Shown: positions 15,610 to 24,772, counted from the stretch's first letter. The stretch is DNA of 55,888 nt from an uncultured Candidatus Saccharibacteria bacterium (GCA_938043965.1 CALIQQ010000010.1:1-55888); one strand, 5' to 3'. The notes: a model not told the origin generated them from the letters alone. Program-made: numbers and translations.

Positions 15610-18600
15610 TTATTTTAGGACAACCGCTTTTTCGCCAACAATAGCCTTTAGTTGATCAATCAACTGACTGGAAGCTTCAACTTTAAAACTCATAGTGACG
15701 ACTTTTTTCTCGGCACCATCTTTCAGGACTAGTACGACAGAGGTGAGGCCTGGAAAGAGATCGCAGGTAGTTTTTATGCCGGTGAGGCGCTCGGTGTCTT
15801 CGGGGTTCTCAATCAGAATGTAGAGCTTCTGGGAACGCGGGTCAAGCGGCTTCTCTGTTACTAATGGCGGCAAAGCGACCGGCTTTGGCTTTGGCTCTGA
15901 CTGCTCAGGCTCCGGCTTCTTCTTGAATTGACGACGCTTAGGTGCATCTTCAGGCTCATCTAAGCGAATGCCGGTTGGCTCGTATGATTCAAGCACCTCA
16001 TCCGAAATAACGAAGACGTCTTCGGCAATGGTTTTAATATCTGAGGTAGGATTACCATTTTGGTCGGTGGCACTAATGCGACCTGGGATCTTCAAAATTG
16101 CGTCCATGACGATTTTATCAGCATTATCATTATAGAGCTTCGGAAAAATAAGAATTTCCGCAGAACCAGATTTACTCTCCAAGGTAATGAAGGCCATTTT
16201 TTCATTTTTCGCCTTAGTCATAATAATTTTAACGCTAGTAACAATACCGCCAAGCGTAATTCGCTTATTGTCGTGCTCTTGGTTAATGTATGAGAAGGGG
16301 TGTGTCTGCTCTTCAAAATACTTTTCATATTTATCGAGCGGGTGAGCAGAGAGATAGAGTCCCATGAGGTTACGTTCCCAGAGGAGCTGCTCTTTATCGG
16401 AAGCTTGCTTCGGTGCTGGCTTCATTTCTGGCTCTGGAACTTGACCAATATCGCCCATCATACCAAAAAGATCGGTCTGGCCGTTAGCACTATCTTTTTG
16501 CATTTTTGAACCATAGGCTTGAATCTGCTCAAGATTAAAGAGTAGGTCGGAACGCGTACCAAAACGGTCAAAAGCGCCAGTTTTGATGGCCGATTCCCAA
16601 GATTTTTTATTAAACTTAGTCGAGTCAACTCGTTTAGCGAAATCGCAGACTGACTGGAATGGACCATTCTTGTCGCGCTCAGGGATGACAATATCCTCTA
16701 CAAGCGCCTTACCCATACCTTTAATAGCAGCGAGGCCAAACCGAATTTTATTCTCGCCACCAACAATAGCGAAGTCAGCATAGGACTGATTGATATCTGG
16801 GCCAAGCACATCAATTCCCATCGATTTACATTCGCTCATTTCAATCGCAAGACGATCTGTTGAGCGCATGTCAGAAGTCATTAAAGCCGCCATGAAGGCA
16901 TCTGGATAGTGAGCCTTTAGATATGCAGTCCAGTAGGCGACGAGCGCATAACAAGCGGCGTGCGACTTATTAAAACAATAGTTCGCGAATTCAAGTAATT
17001 GATTCCAGAATTCTTCAGCAATAGCCTCGGTGGCGCCGCCAATTTCAACCGCACCTTTAATAAACTTCGGCTTCAATTCCTCCATGAGTTTAACTTTTTT
17101 CTTACCCACAGCCTTACGAAGCGTATCCGATTCACCACCAGTAAAACCACACCATTCACGCGAAATCTGCATGAACTGCTCTTGATAAATCATGATGCCG
17201 TAAGTGGATTTTAGCGCATTTTCGAGACCTTTATGGAGATAAGTGATTGGTTCTTCACCATGTTTACGCTTAATGAAAGAGTCGATAAACTGCATTGGGC
17301 CCGGACGATAGAGAGCCACCATAGCGATAATATCTTCAAAACTGTTAGCTTTCAGGTCACGCAGATAACGCTTCATACCGGCCGACTCAAGCTGGAAGAC
17401 GCCGGTAGTTTGAGCACGTTGCAAAAGTTCAAAAGTTTTATCGTCATGTAGGGGAATGCTATAGAGGTCGATGTCGTTCTTATAGACTTTACGAATCATA
17501 CGGAGTGCGTTATTGATGACAGAAAGGTTCATGAGACCCAAAAAGTCCATTTTAAGTAGGCCTAGCTCCTCGACTTGAGTAGATGGGAATTGGGTGGCAA
17601 GCGGGCCTTTAGCAGAAACTTCAAGCGGTAAGAATTTTACAAGGTCGTCAGGTGCAATCACCACACCACAAGCATGCACGCCGTGAGAGCGCACAGTTCC
17701 CTCAAGTTTAATTGCAAAATCAAGCACGCGTTTAGCCGTGGGATTCGTTTCGTATTCGCGACGCAGGTCGGGAGCCTCAACGATGGCCCGAGTCAGCGGA
17801 ACATGATGTCCCATTTCTGGGTCAGGCACCATCTTAGCCAGCCGATCTGCCTCGACATACGGCACCTCTAGCACGCGCGCAACATCACGCACTGCCATCT
17901 TCCCCATCATTTTACCGAAAGTACAGATATTACAGACGCGCTCCTTGCCATACTTTTCAGTACAATACTCAATCACCTCGTCACGCCGAGTGTCTTGGAT
18001 ATCAGTATCGATATCTGGCATAGAAATACGGTCTGGGTTTAGGAAACGCTCAAAAATTAGGTCATATTTTAGAGGGTCAAGCTCAGTAATACGTAAAGCA
18101 TAGGCAAGAATGGCACCAGCGGCCGAGCCACGACCTGGACCATAAACAATACGCTGAGACTTACCCCAGTTAATGAAGTCCTGAACAATCAAGAAATAGC
18201 CGTTATAACCCATCTTGTCGACCACCGATAGTTCATAGTCGATACGATCCAGTACTTTTTGATCTAAAATCTTGCGACACTGCTCAACCGAGAGCTTTTT
18301 TGCCTCCTCTGGAGTTTTGCCGGCATAGCGAAAAGCCAGGCCTTGGAACACCAATAAATCAAGGTGGGATTTTTCAGTTTCACCCTCTGGGACCTCGTAT
18401 TTTGGAATAAGAATGCGACCTAGCTGGAGCTTTGCGGTACAGCGGTCGGCAATAATTTTCGAGTTTTTAACGGCTTCCGGAAAGTCATCTTTCCAGCGAT
18501 CAATAATTTCCTGCGGCGGAATAACATGAAGTTGAAAATCCTTCAAGGTCATGCGATTAGTGTCGCTTAAATTAGAGGCAGTACCAATACAGAGCAACAC

Positions 18601-19347
18601 CTCGTGAGCATCTTGGTCCTCATGTTTTAGGTAGTGACCATCACAAGTCACCACGAGTGGTAGACCGGTTTCCTCAGCAATGCGTTGAAGTCCTTTATTG
18701 ATGCGATCTTGAACATCCCAGTGAGTGGGAGAATTAGGATGACCGTGATCCTGCATCTCAAGGTAAAAACGATCACCATAAACTTGGTGATACCATTCAA
18801 CGAGCTTCATTGCACCAGCGTAGTCGTTATTTTTTAGGCGAACAGAAATTTCTGAGCTAGCGCAACCAGACAGACAAATAATGCCTGCGTTGTATCTCTC
18901 CATAATCTCATGATCAATACGAGGCTTGTAATACTTACCGTTCACTTCGGCTTCCGTAGCTAATCGACAGAGATTTTCAAACCCATCGTCATTCATCGCA
19001 AGCAAAGTAATATGATAACGCTCCTTATCGTGAGCCGGATCCTTGTCCATGCGACCGCGCGCTGCAACGTAGGCCTCGAGGCCTAAGATTGGCTTAATGC
19101 CGGCAAATTCAGCCTCTTTATAGAGCTCAATAAGGCCGGACATGGTGCCATGGTCCGTAACTGCCACTGCCTCCATACCGACACTCTTAACATAATTAAC
19201 TAAATCCGGCACCTTAGTTAAGCCGTCAAGCAAGGAGTAATGAGTGTGGTTATGCAGATGCACAAAATCAGCTGGCGTTAGCGTTTTGGGATCAACCGCT
19301 TCGCGCTTCAGAAAAATAACTGGTGTCTGCTCTACCTCACTTGTCAT
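15610..19347 (-). CDS. dnaE: DNA polymerase III alpha subunit
   Basis: A 1245-residue replicative polymerase of the DnaE1 type. The N-terminal PHP domain has HLHNHTHYSLLDG and VTDHGTMSG. The polymerase active site appears as PDIDTDIQDTRRDEV, followed by the helix-hairpin-helix region and an OB-fold near residue 1000 (RITLGGIVTSVK). The C-terminal 150 residues include a proline-lysine-rich linker before a final small domain. The ATG is 7 bases behind TGC-TATAAT with no Shine-Dalgarno sequence. The gene appears monocistronic. Confidence 0.97.
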   Translation of the reverse strand: MTSEVEQTPVIFLKREAVDPKTLTPADFVHLHNHTHYSLLDGLTKVPDLVNYVKSVGMEAVAVTDHGTMSGLIELYKEAEFAGIKPILGLEAYVAARGRMDKDPAHDKERYHITLLAMNDDGFENLCRLATEAEVNGKYYKPRIDHEIMERYNAGIICLSGCASSEISVRLKNNDYAGAMKLVEWYHQVYGDRFYLEMQDHGHPNSPTHWDVQDRINKGLQRIAEETGLPLVVTCDGHYLKHEDQDAHEVLLCIGTASNLSDTNRMTLKDFQLHVIPPQEIIDRWKDDFPEAVKNSKIIADRCTAKLQLGRILIPKYEVPEGETEKSHLDLLVFQGLAFRYAGKTPEEAKKLSVEQCRKILDQKVLDRIDYELSVVDKMGYNGYFLIVQDFINWGKSQRIVYGPGRGSAAGAILAYALRITELDPLKYDLIFERFLNPDRISMPDIDTDIQDTRRDEVIEYCTEKYGKERVCNICTFGKMMGKMAVRDVARVLEVPYVEADRLAKMVPDPEMGHHVPLTRAIVEAPDLRREYETNPTAKRVLDFAIKLEGTVRSHGVHACGVVIAPDDLVKFLPLEVSAKGPLATQFPSTQVEELGLLKMDFLGLMNLSVINNALRMIRKVYKNDIDLYSIPLHDDKTFELLQRAQTTGVFQLESAGMKRYLRDLKANSFEDIIAMVALYRPGPMQFIDSFIKRKHGEEPITYLHKGLENALKSTYGIMIYQEQFMQISREWCGFTGGESDTLRKAVGKKKVKLMEELKPKFIKGAVEIGGATEAIAEEFWNQLLEFANYCFNKSHAACYALVAYWTAYLKAHYPDAFMAALMTSDMRSTDRLAIEMSECKSMGIDVLGPDINQSYADFAIVGGENKIRFGLAAIKGMGKALVEDIVIPERDKNGPFQSVCDFAKRVDSTKFNKKSWESAIKTGAFDRFGTRSDLLFNLEQIQAYGSKMQKDSANGQTDLFGMMGDIGQVPEPEMKPAPKQASDKEQLLWERNLMGLYLSAHPLDKYEKYFEEQTHPFSYINQEHDNKRITLGGIVTSVKIIMTKAKNEKMAFITLESKSGSAEILIFPKLYNDNADKIVMDAILKIPGRISATDQNGNPTSDIKTIAEDVFVISDEVLESYEPTGIRLDEPEDAPKRRQFKKKPEPEQSEPKPKPVALPPLVTEKPLDPRSQKLYILIENPEDTERLTGIKTTCDLFPGLTSVVLVLKDGAEKKVVTMSFKVEASSQLIDQLKAIVGEKAVVLK

Positions 19348-19354
19348 ATAAATT

Positions 19355-19363
19355 ATTATAGCA
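19355..19363 (-). promoter_or_regulatory. dnaE extended -10, leaderless start
   Basis: Minus-strand TGC-TATAAT, with the -10 at 19355-19360, then 7 bases to the ATG. Confidence 0.7.
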
Positions 19364-19401
19364 TAGAACGGGGGCGTTTTGGCGCTTTTTGGACTAAAAA
19401 C

Positions 19402-19680
19402 CTACCGCTTCAGGACATCAAGTAGCCAGTCAATAATACTAAGGTTGGCTGGCAATAGACTCGAAATCCAAGTTAAGAGAAAAATAACCAGTGCTACAAT
19501 AACGGTACCACCTAGAAAGGTGCCAAGGCCAAAGAAAATACCGCGGAAAAAGTTCACCTTATAGACACTGCCGCGATTACGGTAGAGGTCATAAAAAAGG
19601 TCTTCGAGCACCTGCTCTTCAGCAGTGAGCTCGTCATTTTTGAGCTTTTTTTCGCGAATTTTCCTTAGCCGAGTAGCCAT
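19402..19680 (-). CDS. DUF5665-like membrane protein
   Basis: A 92-residue protein. The charged N-terminal half (residues 1-40) is followed by NFFRGIFFGLGTFLGGTVIV and a hydrophobic stretch at about 48-78. The spacing and the FFRGxxxGLGTxLGGT pattern match what I recall of DUF5665 proteins, which have no known function. Its ATG overlaps the stop of the preceding lysine-rich gene (TAATG), so the two are translated together, probably at the inner face of the membrane. Confidence 0.75.
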   Translation of the reverse strand: MATRLRKIREKKLKNDELTAEEQVLEDLFYDLYRNRGSVYKVNFFRGIFFGLGTFLGGTVIVALVIFLLTWISSLLPANLSIIDWLLDVLKR

Positions 19681-19982
19681 TATTTTTTAAGTGCTTTTTT
19701 AACTAGCTTTTTGGTTGCATTTTTAGAAGTAGCTGCAGTTTTCTTAGCTGTTTTAGTAGCTTTATCAATTTCTTTTTTAGCAGTTTTTGTCGCCTTCTTA
19801 ACCTCAGCTTGAGCAACTTTTGCGGTTTTCTCTAGCTCTTTTTTAGCTTTTTCGGTAGTTTTTGCAACCTTTTGGCGATTTTCTTTTTTAGACAAGAAAA
19901 CACCGGTAGCACCGAGTCCGGCCCCAAATAAGGCGCCGAATAAGAAACCACCTTTTTGCTTTTTCTTTGATTTTTTAGCCAT
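19680..19982 (-). CDS. YtxH-like protein with a lysine-alanine-rich tail
   Basis: A 100-residue protein. After a basic start comes one glycine-rich hydrophobic segment (GFLFGALFGAGLGATGVFLS, residues 12-31), the usual layout of YtxH/gas-vesicle-GvpP-like proteins. The remaining 65 residues are imperfect repeats of the type ATKTAKKEIDK, lysine- and alanine-rich and helical, resembling histone H1 tails. It may bind nucleic acid or the membrane surface; neither is shown. Translationally coupled to the DUF5665-like gene. Confidence 0.75.
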   Translation of the reverse strand: MAKKSKKKQKGGFLFGALFGAGLGATGVFLSKKENRQKVAKTTEKAKKELEKTAKVAQAEVKKATKTAKKEIDKATKTAKKTAATSKNATKKLVKKALKK

Positions 19983-20054
19983 TTTTCCACCCTTTCTAAA
20001 GGTTAGTAGTAATTTGAAGATATTTTAACATAAGCGTAATAAAAATGCAAAAAC

Positions 20055-20086
20055 AAAAAGAAACCGCCTAAAGACTAGACGGTTTC
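20055..20086 (-). terminator. terminator
   Basis: Minus-strand stem GAAACCGTCTA / TAGGCGGTTTC (11 pairs, one G-U) followed by TTTTTGTTTTT. It ends the galU/20107-20409 transcript. Confidence 0.85.
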
Positions 20087-20106
20087 TACAACTAACGGGA
20101 GAATTT

Positions 20107-20409
20107 TTATTCCTCAGAATCAATTTTTTTGCGATGTTTTCTAGCTGGACGACCAAAGAGCCGCTCACTAATAAAATCGCGGAAAATACTACGAGTCAAG
20201 AGCCCAACAGAGGTCATATCGCGCAGATTGTCGGCGATATCGTCCGCTTTGTCAGCGACCGCTTGACTGGTTTCGACGATTTTTTTCGCTTGTTTAGTGA
20301 TTTTGAGGAGTTTTACAATGAGAATGATGCCGAGCACTAAGAATACAAATAGTGTAAAGCTTAGAATTCCGACAATAATCCATTCTGCAGTGTTTAAATG
20401 ATTGATCAT
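20107..20409 (-). CDS. single-pass membrane protein, unknown function
   Basis: A 100-residue protein with one strong transmembrane helix at about residues 10-35. Then comes a helical, coiled-coil-like segment (about 36-65) and a basic C-terminus. It starts behind AAGGAG and lies 32 bases after galU, so it is probably cotranscribed with it and ends at the 20055-20086 hairpin. The layout resembles small DUF948-like envelope proteins, but I cannot assign it. Confidence 0.7.
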   Translation of the reverse strand: MINHLNTAEWIIVGILSFTLFVFLVLGIILIVKLLKITKQAKKIVETSQAVADKADDIADNLRDMTSVGLLTRSIFRDFISERLFGRPARKHRKKIDSEE

Positions 20410-20441
20410 ATAAAATTCTCCTTATGTTTATTATAAGGTGT

Positions 20442-21320
20442 TTAGGCGTTTTTGACAAACTCTTTTAATTCGTCGCCAAAAGACTCTGTTCTAAAGGTAT
20501 ATTCGAGCAAAGCAAAGAGGTAATTTTTTGGATCACCAGTAGTCATCCAATGACCTTGAGTTTTTTCAACTACCACGTCGCCGAACTCAGCCATTTTTGT
20601 GATCGCATCAACTGTCCAAAGCTCGCCATCAAGACCAGTATTTTTTGGATCAAGATAAGCGAAAACTTCTGGCGTCAAGAGATAACGACCATAAGAGGTG
20701 AGGTTAGATGGAGCCTTTTCAATTGCTGGCTTCTCAACGATGTTATCAAGTAGCATTTTCTCAGAATTGCTAAGCTTAATAATACCGTACTTATTTAACA
20801 CTTCTTTTGGCATTTCTTGGGCAATAATAATAGCTTTAGCCTCAGGATGCTTTTCGTAAGAGTCGATCAGAGTCTTCATATCAGAGCTACCGAAGACGAC
20901 ATCATCAGAGTAAGCAACCACAAAAGCTTCATCGTCGTTAATAAACTTGCGAGCGGAAGCGATTGGAGAGCCATTGCCGTAAGGATAAGCCGGATCTTGT
21001 TCAATCACTGTAATTTTCGGGAAGTTTAGAACTTGGTCAATAGCAGCATAGCGGTCATCCTTATTCTGAGCGTGAAGCTGCTTTTTGATTTTTGTACAGG
21101 CGTTATTAAAATAATCTTCGTAAATCGCCTTGCCCTCATGAGTGGCAACAATGATGATCTCTTCGATGCCAGCCTCGGCGCACTCCTCAACGACGAGCTG
21201 CATAATTGGCTTATTGCCAAGGGGAAGCATAGCTTTCGGAACAGTTTTAGTAATTGGCAGATAACGACTAGCAAAACCAGCATCGGTAATGATAGCCTTA
21301 GTAGGTTTTTTATAATTCAT
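20442..21320 (-). CDS. galU: UTP-glucose-1-phosphate uridylyltransferase (GalU-like)
   Basis: A 292-residue nucleotidyltransferase making UDP-glucose from UTP and glucose 1-phosphate. The overall GalU pattern is good: PITKTVPKAMLPLGNKPIMQ, the metal-site region VVAYSDDVVFG, GRYLLTPEVF and the C-terminal GHWMTTGDPKNYL. The nucleotide-binding loop is unusual: the common GxGTRFLP reads GFASRYLP, so the second glycine is alanine and the threonine is serine. CAAGGAG gives a firm start. UDP-glucose would feed surface glycans. Confidence 0.9.
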   Translation of the reverse strand: MNYKKPTKAIITDAGFASRYLPITKTVPKAMLPLGNKPIMQLVVEECAEAGIEEIIIVATHEGKAIYEDYFNNACTKIKKQLHAQNKDDRYAAIDQVLNFPKITVIEQDPAYPYGNGSPIASARKFINDDEAFVVAYSDDVVFGSSDMKTLIDSYEKHPEAKAIIIAQEMPKEVLNKYGIIKLSNSEKMLLDNIVEKPAIEKAPSNLTSYGRYLLTPEVFAYLDPKNTGLDGELWTVDAITKMAEFGDVVVEKTQGHWMTTGDPKNYLFALLEYTFRTESFGDELKEFVKNA

Positions 21321-21339
21321 AAGTTCTCCTTGAGACTTG

Positions 21340-21348
21340 ATTATAGCA
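21340..21348 (-). promoter_or_regulatory. galU extended -10
   Basis: Minus-strand TGC-TATAAT, with the -10 at 21340-21345, 19 bases upstream of the galU ATG; a Shine-Dalgarno sequence follows. Confidence 0.65.
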
Positions 21349-21411
21349 TACTGCGAGTTTTTAATAAAGGTTTAGCTAAAAATTATGACGCAGTTGATGA
21401 CTCAACAAGAG

Positions 21412-22752
21412 TTAGTAAGCGATACAACGGACGGAGAACCCGAAGTACTTAAAGTTGTTGTCTGTAGGGTAGACACTCGAGGCAGTCAGGAACAGATTGT
21501 AGGCGTAGTCGTCTGAGTAGACCGTAGAGGACCAATAGAATCCGGTCGAGCCCTGAGAGTTGCGCCAACCACTTTGAATTAAGCCGGAACGAGTGAAATT
21601 TACTGGACTAGATCTTAGGGCTGAGCTGGACGGATAATTATTATATAAGATTTGGAATTCATCGCCATTTCCTCTGGTTGGTAGCCTCCAGCCTTTTGAA
21701 CAGATAGAGACAGTGGTATTTTGGCCTTGAGTAGAGAGAGCCTGGGTACCGGTACCAGCAGTAGCGGTATACCAGGTATAGAAACCGCCATCTGAATCTA
21801 CGTAGGCATTGGAGGTGTCATGGGAGTCAAAACCAGAGATGGAGGAAGCTGGGATGGTGTAGTTTGAGGTGACATCGGAGTCGGCTGGGGTGAGGGTTTT
21901 ATTGATAATCCTAAGGTTCTGGGTCATCCAGCATTTGCCGTCAGCTAGCTTGGAGACAGTGTAAGTATTTCCATCTCGGGTGTCAGTGAGAGTTTTGGTT
22001 GGGGCATAGTTTGGGTCGCCATAATGAGAGCCGTCCGTATCGAGCGTCGTAGCGGTTTTATTTGGAGTGGTAGTGGCAGCACAGATTTCGGGAGTCATCT
22101 GTTGCATCTTTGAGATACTATGTAAAGTTTTTGCTGGGTTAGCGTGCGCAACAGCAGTGAAGAGTACACTCTTTTCGTAATTCCCTGCGACAAGGTTCGT
22201 GCTGATTTTAGTGCCGAAGTGGACAGTAGTTTTTAGCTCATCAGTGGTTGGTTTTGTAGTGAGATTTCTTAGCTTTTTGTGGCCAGATTTTTTCGGGATA
22301 GCTGTAAAGTCAGTATTATTTAGTGAGTAGCCCCAGTTATTTTTACCCATAGTAGTATTTGTCACAGTGCCAGTGAAGCTTGAGGTGATTTTATCTGAGA
22401 TGGCGGTGTTAGTATTTAACATGTCGGTTGCTTCATCTTTTGAAGAGAAGTAGAGTTCATAGCTTTTAGTGGCGTTAGTAGCAACCAGTGCATCAACGGA
22501 CTTTGAAGTGAAAGTGCCAGCGTTGGTTGGGGTAATGTTACCGAAATCTAATTCCGGTGGAGCAGCGAGAGCGAGGACTGGTTTTATTTCAACTTCAAAT
22601 TTAGTGGTGGAATCAGCAGCATTAGAAGAAATGATTGGAGCAAAGAGTGAAAAAATAATGAAACTAAAAAGAAGAAAAGCCGGGAAGATGAGGAGAGTAT
22701 TTTTGGTTTTAGAATTACCGATAAGATGATGTTTAACTTGATTTAGTCGCAT
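21412..22752 (-). CDS. secreted surface protein with FSMP-like domain
   Basis: A 446-residue exported protein. A signal or anchor helix lies at about residues 20-42. Then comes a beta-rich, threonine-rich domain (about 45-200). The C-terminal domain (about 215-446) has KMQQMTPEIC, DGKCWMTQNLRI, KGWRLPT and a terminal FSVRCIA. These match the Fibrobacter succinogenes major paralogous domain as I know it, with paired cysteines likely to be disulphide-bonded. Function is unknown; cell-surface adhesion is a guess. I start it at the ATG at 22752; a TTG five codons upstream is possible. No Shine-Dalgarno sequence. A paralogue lies at 41003-42604. Confidence 0.82.
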   Translation of the reverse strand: MRLNQVKHHLIGNSKTKNTLLIFPAFLLFSFIIFSLFAPIISSNAADSTTKFEVEIKPVLALAAPPELDFGNITPTNAGTFTSKSVDALVATNATKSYELYFSSKDEATDMLNTNTAISDKITSSFTGTVTNTTMGKNNWGYSLNNTDFTAIPKKSGHKKLRNLTTKPTTDELKTTVHFGTKISTNLVAGNYEKSVLFTAVAHANPAKTLHSISKMQQMTPEICAATTTPNKTATTLDTDGSHYGDPNYAPTKTLTDTRDGNTYTVSKLADGKCWMTQNLRIINKTLTPADSDVTSNYTIPASSISGFDSHDTSNAYVDSDGGFYTWYTATAGTGTQALSTQGQNTTVSICSKGWRLPTRGNGDEFQILYNNYPSSSALRSSPVNFTRSGLIQSGWRNSQGSTGFYWSSTVYSDDYAYNLFLTASSVYPTDNNFKYFGFSVRCIAY

Positions 22753-22785
22753 GGTTTTTGAATTCAAATAATCGTTATACTTATT

Positions 22786-22871
22786 ATAATAACATAAGTG
22801 GAATAGAAACGGGAGAGAAACATTAAAAAATTATTTTATTCTTTGGAATTATGGAGGTTTTATGTTATAAT
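22786..22871. promoter_or_regulatory. divergent promoters (FSMP gene / unknown gene at 22915)
   Basis: Minus-strand TGT-TATTAT (22786-22791) reads into the FSMP gene. Plus-strand TTGGAA (22843-22848), 17 bases ending in TGT, then TATAAT (22866-22871) reads into the gene at 22915. Confidence 0.65.
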
Positions 22872-22914
22872 ATGGGCATAACTGGTGGTTAGTACATTAA
22901 AGGAGGTGGTTTTT

Positions 22915-23715
22915 ATGAAGAAAAAACCAAAAAGGCACAACAAACGTACTAAAGAGCAATTCGTTGACTCTTCTTCGGGAGCCAGCTCCTTGGAGCAAGC
23001 AGTAAAACAGGCGCTAGCGGCTTCGCCGATTGATGAGATTCCAGAGGATGGATATAACCCTGAGACTTGCGAATACTGGATCGGGGGAGAGGTGCATCAT
23101 GAGATGGACACGATCTGGACCAAGGCAACGGACATATTAGCATCCGAGCAGGCCGACTACTTACTTGCCAACCTAGATGATGAGCTGATGAAACCAATCT
23201 TCATAGATGATTATCTACTGAAATTAAAGATTAAAGATTTCAGAAAAGAACTGTCGAGCGAAGAACGGGCCGATATCGAGCAGCATGGATATAAGACCGA
23301 CTGGTTTGAGTCGATATCGGAGACTGAACTAGCCTGGACACTAGCCATGGAAGAGGCAAAAAAGCAAGATTGCATCGGGTATGCTACCGTTTGTTTAATG
23401 GGCAACTTTTATGTTATCGCCGACTACTTTCATAACCCAGTAGCCAACGAGGATGATATTCTAATAGTACCATTAAATGCAGAACCATGTTTGCCCTACC
23501 ATCACGCCTGTGAACTAGGCATAGTGGCTGATATTGGCAATATGAATCTCTGTACTTTCTTGAAATATAAGAAAGGTGCGGCCCTAGACTGGACCAAGCG
23601 CTTCAGTCAAGAGCTGAGTTTTCGTAGAAAATTTCAGCCGAATTATAACCCGTACGATGACCCATATGACAATGCGGGAATTGAAGCAATCGATGGCGAC
23701 GGTGACGTAGACTGA
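22915..23715 (+). CDS. hypothetical acidic protein
   Basis: A 266-residue protein that I do not recognise. The first 15 residues are strongly basic (MKKKPKRHNKRTKEQ), while the rest is acidic, with many aspartates and a C-terminal run of short Asp-Pro-Tyr repeats (NPYDDPYDNAG) ending DGDGDVD. It has no signal peptide and no membrane helix. The start follows AAAGGAGGTGG, a near-perfect ribosome-binding site, and the promoter and terminator are both good, so it may be well expressed. It shares those control features, but no visible sequence, with the unknown gene at 10209. Confidence 0.72.
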   Translation: MKKKPKRHNKRTKEQFVDSSSGASSLEQAVKQALAASPIDEIPEDGYNPETCEYWIGGEVHHEMDTIWTKATDILASEQADYLLANLDDELMKPIFIDDYLLKLKIKDFRKELSSEERADIEQHGYKTDWFESISETELAWTLAMEEAKKQDCIGYATVCLMGNFYVIADYFHNPVANEDDILIVPLNAEPCLPYHHACELGIVADIGNMNLCTFLKYKKGAALDWTKRFSQELSFRRKFQPNYNPYDDPYDNAGIEAIDGDGDVD

Positions 23716-23741
23716 ATTAGCTTTTTCTTACTCCTTAACGG

Positions 23742-23767
23742 CGGGGTGATATTTAACCCCGTTTTTT
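23742..23767 (+). terminator. terminator
   Basis: CGGGGT / ACCCCG stem with an eight-base loop, then TTTTTT, 27 bases after the stop of the acidic protein gene. Confidence 0.85.
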
Positions 23768-23813
23768 CATGCCATTCTCAAGTCAACCAATGTTTCATAT
23801 TTTAGCTATTTCA

Positions 23814-23822
23814 TGTTAGAAT
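23814..23822 (+). promoter_or_regulatory. extended -10 for the gene at 23855
   Basis: TGT-TAGAAT (-10 at 23817-23822), followed by a leader of about 26 bases containing TTAAGGAG. Confidence 0.55.
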
Positions 23823-23854
23823 AAGCATAAGCATTATTTAACTTAAGGAGTAAT

Positions 23855-24556
23855 ATGTCAATAAAAAGAAAATATGTCGATAGCCACTGGCTTATTTTCG
23901 CTTTTGAGGGTGCCATAGCCTTATTGTTCGGCTGGTTCGCCCTCTTTACTAATCTTAATGATACTAACGCATTAGTTTCAATCGTCGGAAGCATGCTGCT
24001 TGGGCTTGGTATTATTGAATTATTTAACTTACTACGCCGCGCACACTTAAACGAAACTTGGGGCTTCACTCTAGTTTCCGCACTATTCGAGGTTGGTATT
24101 GCATTCACGCTACTGTTTACTTCCGGACACGAACAGGTTTGGCACCTCGCGTTAATTGCTGGCTACACCGTAATTCGCGGAGTTTTCGAAGTTCTGATTG
24201 GACTCAGAGCAATTGATGATATTACTGATAAATTTATTTGGGTATTAACCGGCATTTGTGGAGTAGTGATGGGCTTCGTAATTCTCAACTCTGGTAACAT
24301 TGCGGTACTCAATAATGCACCGACCTTTATTAAATTCTTCGGTTCATACATGATCATTTACGGCTTAGCTAACTTAATTTATGGCGTTCACAATCATGAT
24401 CAGGCTAAAGAATTAAGAGCTGAACGCTCAATGACGGCTAAAAAAGTAGCTAGTAAATTAGCGAAAGAAGCAACGAATAGCAAGGTTTTAGGTAAAAAGA
24501 CTACCGTAAAGGCTACCGCGAAGAAAACTACAAGAAAAACTGCAAAGCGCAAATAA
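23855..24556 (+). CDS. HdeD/DUF308-like membrane protein with basic tail
   Basis: A 233-residue protein. Six hydrophobic helices fall within residues 12-185, in three pairs, each with a glycine-rich turn; this resembles the HdeD/DUF308 family. After the last helix, about 50 residues are lysine-, threonine- and alanine-rich (TTVKATAKKTTRKTAKRK at the end), again a histone-like cytoplasmic tail. AAGGAG supports the start. Single-gene unit with its own promoter and terminator. Confidence 0.75.
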   Translation: MSIKRKYVDSHWLIFAFEGAIALLFGWFALFTNLNDTNALVSIVGSMLLGLGIIELFNLLRRAHLNETWGFTLVSALFEVGIAFTLLFTSGHEQVWHLALIAGYTVIRGVFEVLIGLRAIDDITDKFIWVLTGICGVVMGFVILNSGNIAVLNNAPTFIKFFGSYMIIYGLANLIYGVHNHDQAKELRAERSMTAKKVASKLAKEATNSKVLGKKTTVKATAKKTTRKTAKRK

Positions 24557-24621
24557 TAAACGTACCTGCTAGCAAGTAGTAAGTAGCCAAACGACGGATG
24601 ATCGATAAAAACCGCCAGTAA

Positions 24622-24648
24622 AAGACCACCAGAACGGTGGTCTTTTTT
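24622..24648 (+). terminator. terminator
   Basis: AAGACCACC / GGTGGTCTT stem with a five-base loop and a run of six T, placed 66 bases after the HdeD-like gene. Confidence 0.88.
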
Positions 24649-24660
24649 AATAGTCTCTTC

Positions 24661-24715
24661 GAGTAAGTCGTCTGCTGCAAGAGTGAGCCGTCTGCTGCTG
24701 CAAGAGTGAGTCGCC
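24661..24715. repeat. short imperfect tandem repeat
   Basis: About 2.5 copies of a 20-23-base unit: GAGTAAGTCGTCTGCTGCAA, then a copy with an extra CTG, then GAGTGAGTCGCC. It lies between the terminator and the end of the femX-like gene and contains no gene. Confidence 0.75.
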
Positions 24716-24772
24716 TAACACTACAAGTAGTGGCTGTTCGAATATAATGCAAGATACAGCGGAATGCCTGCG

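Noticed and set aside
24661..24715. Insertion-sequence end or attachment site
   Set aside because: The short CTG-rich repeats have no inverted ends, no target duplication and no transposase or integrase nearby.
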